The position numbers were made by a program, and so were the translations under genes. A stretch of DNA of 64,000 bases from Steromphala cineraria (Eukaryota; Mollusca; Gastropoda; Trochida; Trochidae): positions 59,905,227-59,969,226 of the forward strand of contig OU744732.1 in NCBI GenBank assembly GCA_916613615.1, given 5' to 3'. This document shows, piece by piece, positions 60,191 through 64,000 of this stretch; the stretch's first letter is position 1; each line of letters begins with the position of its first letter. Below the pieces are notes generated by a model. That model was given only the letters and a program-made list of their open reading frames with translations, had not been told where the DNA came from and did no database searches.

Positions 60191-60489
60191 CCATATGTAG
60201 GGGCGCAATATTACCCAATATTGTACAGATATTCGTTTTCACCTTGAACATTTTGAGTTGTTTTGAGAGGTATCCATAGGTTGAACATAAGGCATGCATT
60301 GAAGTGTCACCAGAGAGAGAACCACTAATTCCGCATCTGCCACTCAAGGAATTGTTTTTTCGTCAAAGGCTGTAAATGCTGTGGTTAGACGTCTTATTGT
60401 TGGGATCATTATGAGCAGCGAAAATCAGAGCTCATCCTTATCTGGACTGACCTTGACCCTTAAATATTACAGAACCGGAAACGTTATGT

Positions 60490-60735
60490 GATAGAGGATA
60501 CTTAACTACCTTCTATTTAATACTATATTTATCAAACGAGTTAAAGATTTTGTTAAAACGAGCGAAAGCGAAATTGATACCAGATTATTCACGAGTTAAG
60601 AAAAGTTAAGTATTCTGTTTACTACTTGCCTCAAGCAAATTTGCCGAAAATGTGCTGAAACTAACATGTCCACGACCCGGCGGCCATTGTGGCGGCGCGC
60701 TTACATTGTGACGTCACAACAACACACCACTGTCA
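60490..60735. other. Possible decayed foldback F3 plus CRE-like sites
   Basis: GATACTTAAC (60498) and GTTAAGTATTC (60605) form weak outer arms around CGAGCGAAAGCG, followed by a GC-rich stretch (CGGCGGCCATTGTGGCGGCG) and TGACGTCAC at 60708. The layout resembles F1 and F2, but the arms are poorly paired. Confidence 0.3.
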
Positions 60736-60864
60736 CGTCATACGTGCATTGTAATATGACACTAGTTCAATATCGCCGTATGAATGTTACATTGCGGTAT
60801 CTTAAATGGGGTAATTATAATGACAATTTTTCACTGGTGACGTGTTATCTACTTATTTGACCAA

Positions 60865-61125
60865 AAAAAAATTGTTTTTTAAACTCATTTACGAAAATGA
60901 CAACGTCTGACACCAATCATTTCTAAATATCTTAAGACATTCTCTTGGAATGTGTATTTTTTGGAATACGATTTTACGAAAGTGATGATATAAAAAAAAT
61001 CATTTTAATATCCATCTTCTCAAAATAACAACTTTTTGCCAATGAGTTTAGGTGCCTTCAGTGAGATACAAAAAGTTCTGAAGCAACTTTCAAATCTGCA
61101 GAAGCAAGGACGCTTTGTTAATACA
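60865..61125. other. AT-rich spacer
   Basis: No feature recognised. Confidence 0.5.
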
Positions 61126-61128
61126 GCC

Positions 61129-61276
61129 CCCAAAAAAGTAAAAAAGATATTATAAAACTTATGTAAAATAGATTATTTTCTAAGGTCACCTCAACCAAAG
61201 ACCCAAAAAAGTAAAAAAGATATTATAAAACTTTTGTAAAATAGATTATTTTCTAAGGTCACCTCAACCAAAGACC
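61129..61276. repeat. 73-bp tandem duplication
   Basis: Two almost identical copies starting CAAAAAAGTAAAAAAGATAT at 61131 and 61204, differing at a single base or so (ACTTATG and ACTTTTG). Confidence 0.95.
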
Positions 61277-61701
61277 TCCCACTGCCAGTAACTGTACCGT
61301 TAAGGAGTGGGATTTAGCGTGCTAGGTCTCCCGGTTCTTTGATGATGCATTATAGTTATCCCTTTGTTCTAAGGATATCTGGAAAAATATCATCCCATGT
61401 GTTATAAATGGGTTAGACAATTGCTTGAATAATACAATATGTACAGGCGTCTTTCTGCTGAAAACCAGATAGTTCATCCACGAAACTTGCGAAAATGTCA
61501 GTATATAAAGTACTTGTTCTGATGTCTATATCTATAAAAAAACGAAAACTAGAAAAGTCATTTATTACTTGTTTTTCAACTGACCAAAATGAAAATTAAA
61601 ACTCCCCAAAACACACTCAAGTATTTTTCAAGTTGTCAATCAAATACTAAAGAGCGACATTCACAAGAATTTAACGTTTTTACTATCACTCGTACAGAAA
61701 C

Positions 61702-62953
61702 CTTAAAGGGACAGTAGAAATATAAGGTGATGTAACGAAAACAAACATAAATGGTTCCAATTGAAAGACAATGTATTTAAATTAAATGAAGCACTAGTAA
61801 ATCTAATAAATATTGTAAAGTTTATCCATGCGATTCCTTTTCCGTTAAAGGGGAAGTAACACGTTTTTTAATCTTATATTTCAATTTTTTCACTGATAAG
61901 TGTACGTTGATGCAAAACGTATAACTTTTAATGTGTCAAAAAACTCATTGCACCAACCAATCATTCATAGTCAGAGGACAAAGTATGAAGATTCACATAA
62001 AATCCATTGGCGGCCATTTTGTGTGAACCAAAGTTCCAGAAAAACAATTACGGTTTTTCGATAGAATGATCATTTAGCAATGTAGAAATGAAAACTTCAC
62101 TCAATTTACGATTCACTGTCTCTTGATAACTTATTTCTCCCGACTTGGTATTTTTGAAAATCCAAGTTTACTTATAACTGAAAATGAAAGTAAATATGTT
62201 TTGCTGCAATATGATAATGATTATCCTCTTGACTGAATTGATAATTTTCAGTAAGGACCTCTTAGGAAATGTTAGTCGTTAGAGCAGTATGAGCCTTCAA
62301 AATCACAAAATTATCAAATATCAAATTTCAAAAAAGCTTCCCTAAGAAAAAACTAGCGACTCTTTAAGATAATGGCTTATCTAAAGGGAGAAGAAGTGTT
62401 TGACCCACAAGTCCAACTCAAAGAATCATAAATTTACTCACAGATTTGAAAAATTTCGAAATTTTCTCTATTATGGTTGAAAAAAGTACTGAAAATTCAA
62501 TGTCCTGCTAGGCTTTTATCGTGCATGATGAAAAAGGTTTCTCTAATTGAATGTCAACTAGGGATCAACAATTTTATTTTTGATTTAAAAAATCCAAGGT
62601 TTCATGCGTGGTTTCTCACCAAAGACAATAGTTATATTTTGCCAAATTTCAGTGGTCTCACATTTTTTCTCATATTTTCAATTATTTTGTATTATAAGGA
62701 TTTTTACGTCAATTAAATAATAAATAAAAAGGCAATTGTTATATCTAGAGTTGTCAATAAATCAAACATATCACAATATTAAAAAAACTCCCAATTTCAT
62801 TTTACAAAATGGGCGGTGCTTAATTAAGTTCTTTGTGTATAATTAAATTATTATTGCTCCATTAAGTGTGAATACATTGTCTTTAGATTGGAACCATTTA
62901 TTTTCATTTTCCTCATATCACCTTATATTCCCCCGTGCTACTGTCCCTTTAAT
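61702..62953. mobile_element. MITE M7: two copies joined, one split by 0.8 kb
   Basis: 61702-61845 is a right half in minus orientation (TTAAAGGGACAGTAG). 61848-62030 is a left half in plus orientation (TTAAAGGGGAAGTAACACG). 62835-62953 is a right half in plus orientation ending CGTGCTACTGTCCCTTTAA. The plus copy is thus interrupted by about 800 bp of unrecognised AT-rich sequence (62035-62830) holding one 79-aa frame (62477-62716) without known domains. Confidence 0.75.
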
Positions 62954-63129
62954 GGAGATACTCTCAAACATACGAAACAAATCACAAATACAAGAATGTT
63001 AAGAATATGTGATTAGCAAACACATTTGCTTGCACCCCACTGAGCCATTTACACGTGTGTGTTGTGTTTTCGTGTAAGAAACGTCTAAACATGAAACGAG
63101 TTTGTTGAACCGACGTGTTTCTATTCTAC

Positions 63130-63217
63130 ATACCAGACTAAAATGTTTGCTTTCTAAATACCAGGGTAATGGATTGCTAACCAGATCTCTCCTCAAAACA
63201 AAACCATTTGTATACAA
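63130..63217 (-). pseudogene. Exon B relic, copy 4
   Basis: The minus strand reads LRRDLVSNPLPW in the exon B frame (compare SRRGQWLTELCTPLLW) but the donor position has GTATTT instead of GTAAGT. It is inside a 72-aa minus frame (62999-63217). Probably decayed. Confidence 0.35.
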
Positions 63218-63224
63218 TTAGTAT

Positions 63225-64000
63225 CGTATTACAATGCTTAGCAAACGTTCTTATGGTCCTAATGTGCTGCTTGTACCAGTTATTGTCATATTCTGCATGA
63301 ACCAGCATTCATTATTTATTGGTCAGTTACTGGAACATACACATGTTGTGACAAAAGTACTAATATGGCTAATAGTAAAATATTTGCTATACTAACATTG
63401 GTTGATAATGGTATGTAATGCACACGCTTGAAGGAATGATAAATGTTTTTAAATGCAATAATCAATATACCGACGCAAACAAAAACATGAGGACACTGAC
63501 TTCAGCTAGAAGATGTGATCTCAGGAAATCTCATTAAAATAAGATCATAATTTTCTTCACTTCGTTACGCAGATTATAGATCTCACGAGGCCCCATACGT
63601 CCTCCCGTCAAGGTAACCTTTGGCCGCTTGATTTGAGAAAGATTTCATTAACCAACTAAGTTATATTGAGTTTCAAGCGTTTCAACACTGTGCAGTGAAA
63701 AATGCAAATAATTACATCTTATGACCTTTCAATGTTTCCCAACAGCAAGGTAAAGTGATTTGAAAAGGTGGAAACCTTCACGAATTCAGTTGTGATGTCT
63801 GAGTATTTGACAGAACAAGATTCTCTCTATTTTGCATATTTACATCGAATATATGTGATATAAAATCAACAAGGCTTTTTCTAATTTTATGCACGTTTTG
63901 ATCTTCTTTATTGTGTCAGTATTTTAATGTCTCAATAATATAACATATCTATAGAGCATACATCGAATCTAAGAGGAAGGCAAACGTAACACTGTTCCAA
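63225..64000. other. Terminal AT-rich spacer
   Basis: No gene, SINE or MITE recognised up to the window end. Confidence 0.5.

Noticed and set aside
59978..60347. Arg/Glu-rich and Ser/Leu-rich frames
   Set aside because: Both are translations of a GA-rich low-complexity tract.

Overview
This is nuclear DNA from an animal, most likely a bivalve mollusc. It is AT-rich, has no operon-like gene packing and no long open frames outside satellites. It is full of tRNA-headed SINE-like repeats, small inverted-repeat DNA transposons, LINE debris and two elements with the layout of bivalve 'pearl' elements (core tandem repeats, then an ACGG microsatellite, then a terminal hairpin). The species cannot be named from the sequence alone. 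No complete protein-coding gene is visible, and no bona fide tRNA, rRNA or CRISPR locus.

The background is an old patchwork of segmental duplications. The first 9 kb repeats in units of about 4.0-4.5 kb (anchors at 62, 4535 and 8590). Blocks at 11.6-14.2 kb recur collinearly at 24.8-26.1 kb, blocks at 38.5-40.4 kb recur at 50.2-51.3 kb, and a 280-bp block at 37.6 kb recurs at 46.6 kb. Inside these duplications, short minus-strand stretches are flanked by plausible splice sites and keep a related reading frame between copies. I call them candidate exons A (immunoglobulin-like half domain), B and C. They look like pieces or relics of a duplicated minus-strand gene family, possibly Ig-superfamily. 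The whole gene is not recoverable here.

Layout. 0-9 kb: exon C copies, SINEs A and B. 9-14.7 kb: exon B1, exon A1, a MITE. 15.2-16.2 kb: pearl-like element 1. 17.5-20 kb: SINE A, an exon A relic, and a perfect 105-bp inverted repeat. 20.8-22.6 kb: a LINE reverse-transcriptase C-terminal relic split by a MITE, which reveals the target site. 23.5-31.3 kb: MITEs, second copies of exons A and B, SINE C, a foldback, a 335-bp tandem duplication, and a 432-bp inverted-repeat element with promoter-like motifs. 31.3-34.3 kb: featureless. 34.3-42.5 kb: SINE B, a 36-bp x4 array, duplicated blocks, SINE C, and a 32-bp x34 minisatellite. 42.5-51.5 kb: exon B3, SINE D, a foldback, pearl-like element 2, a MITE. 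51.5-64 kb: mostly featureless, with a 347-bp inverted-repeat MITE, short tandem duplications, two more MITEs (one nested), a GA-rich tract and an exon B relic.

Homology calls come from reading the sequence and recalling families; no search was run. Family names for SINEs and MITEs (A-D, M1-M7) are labels for this window only.
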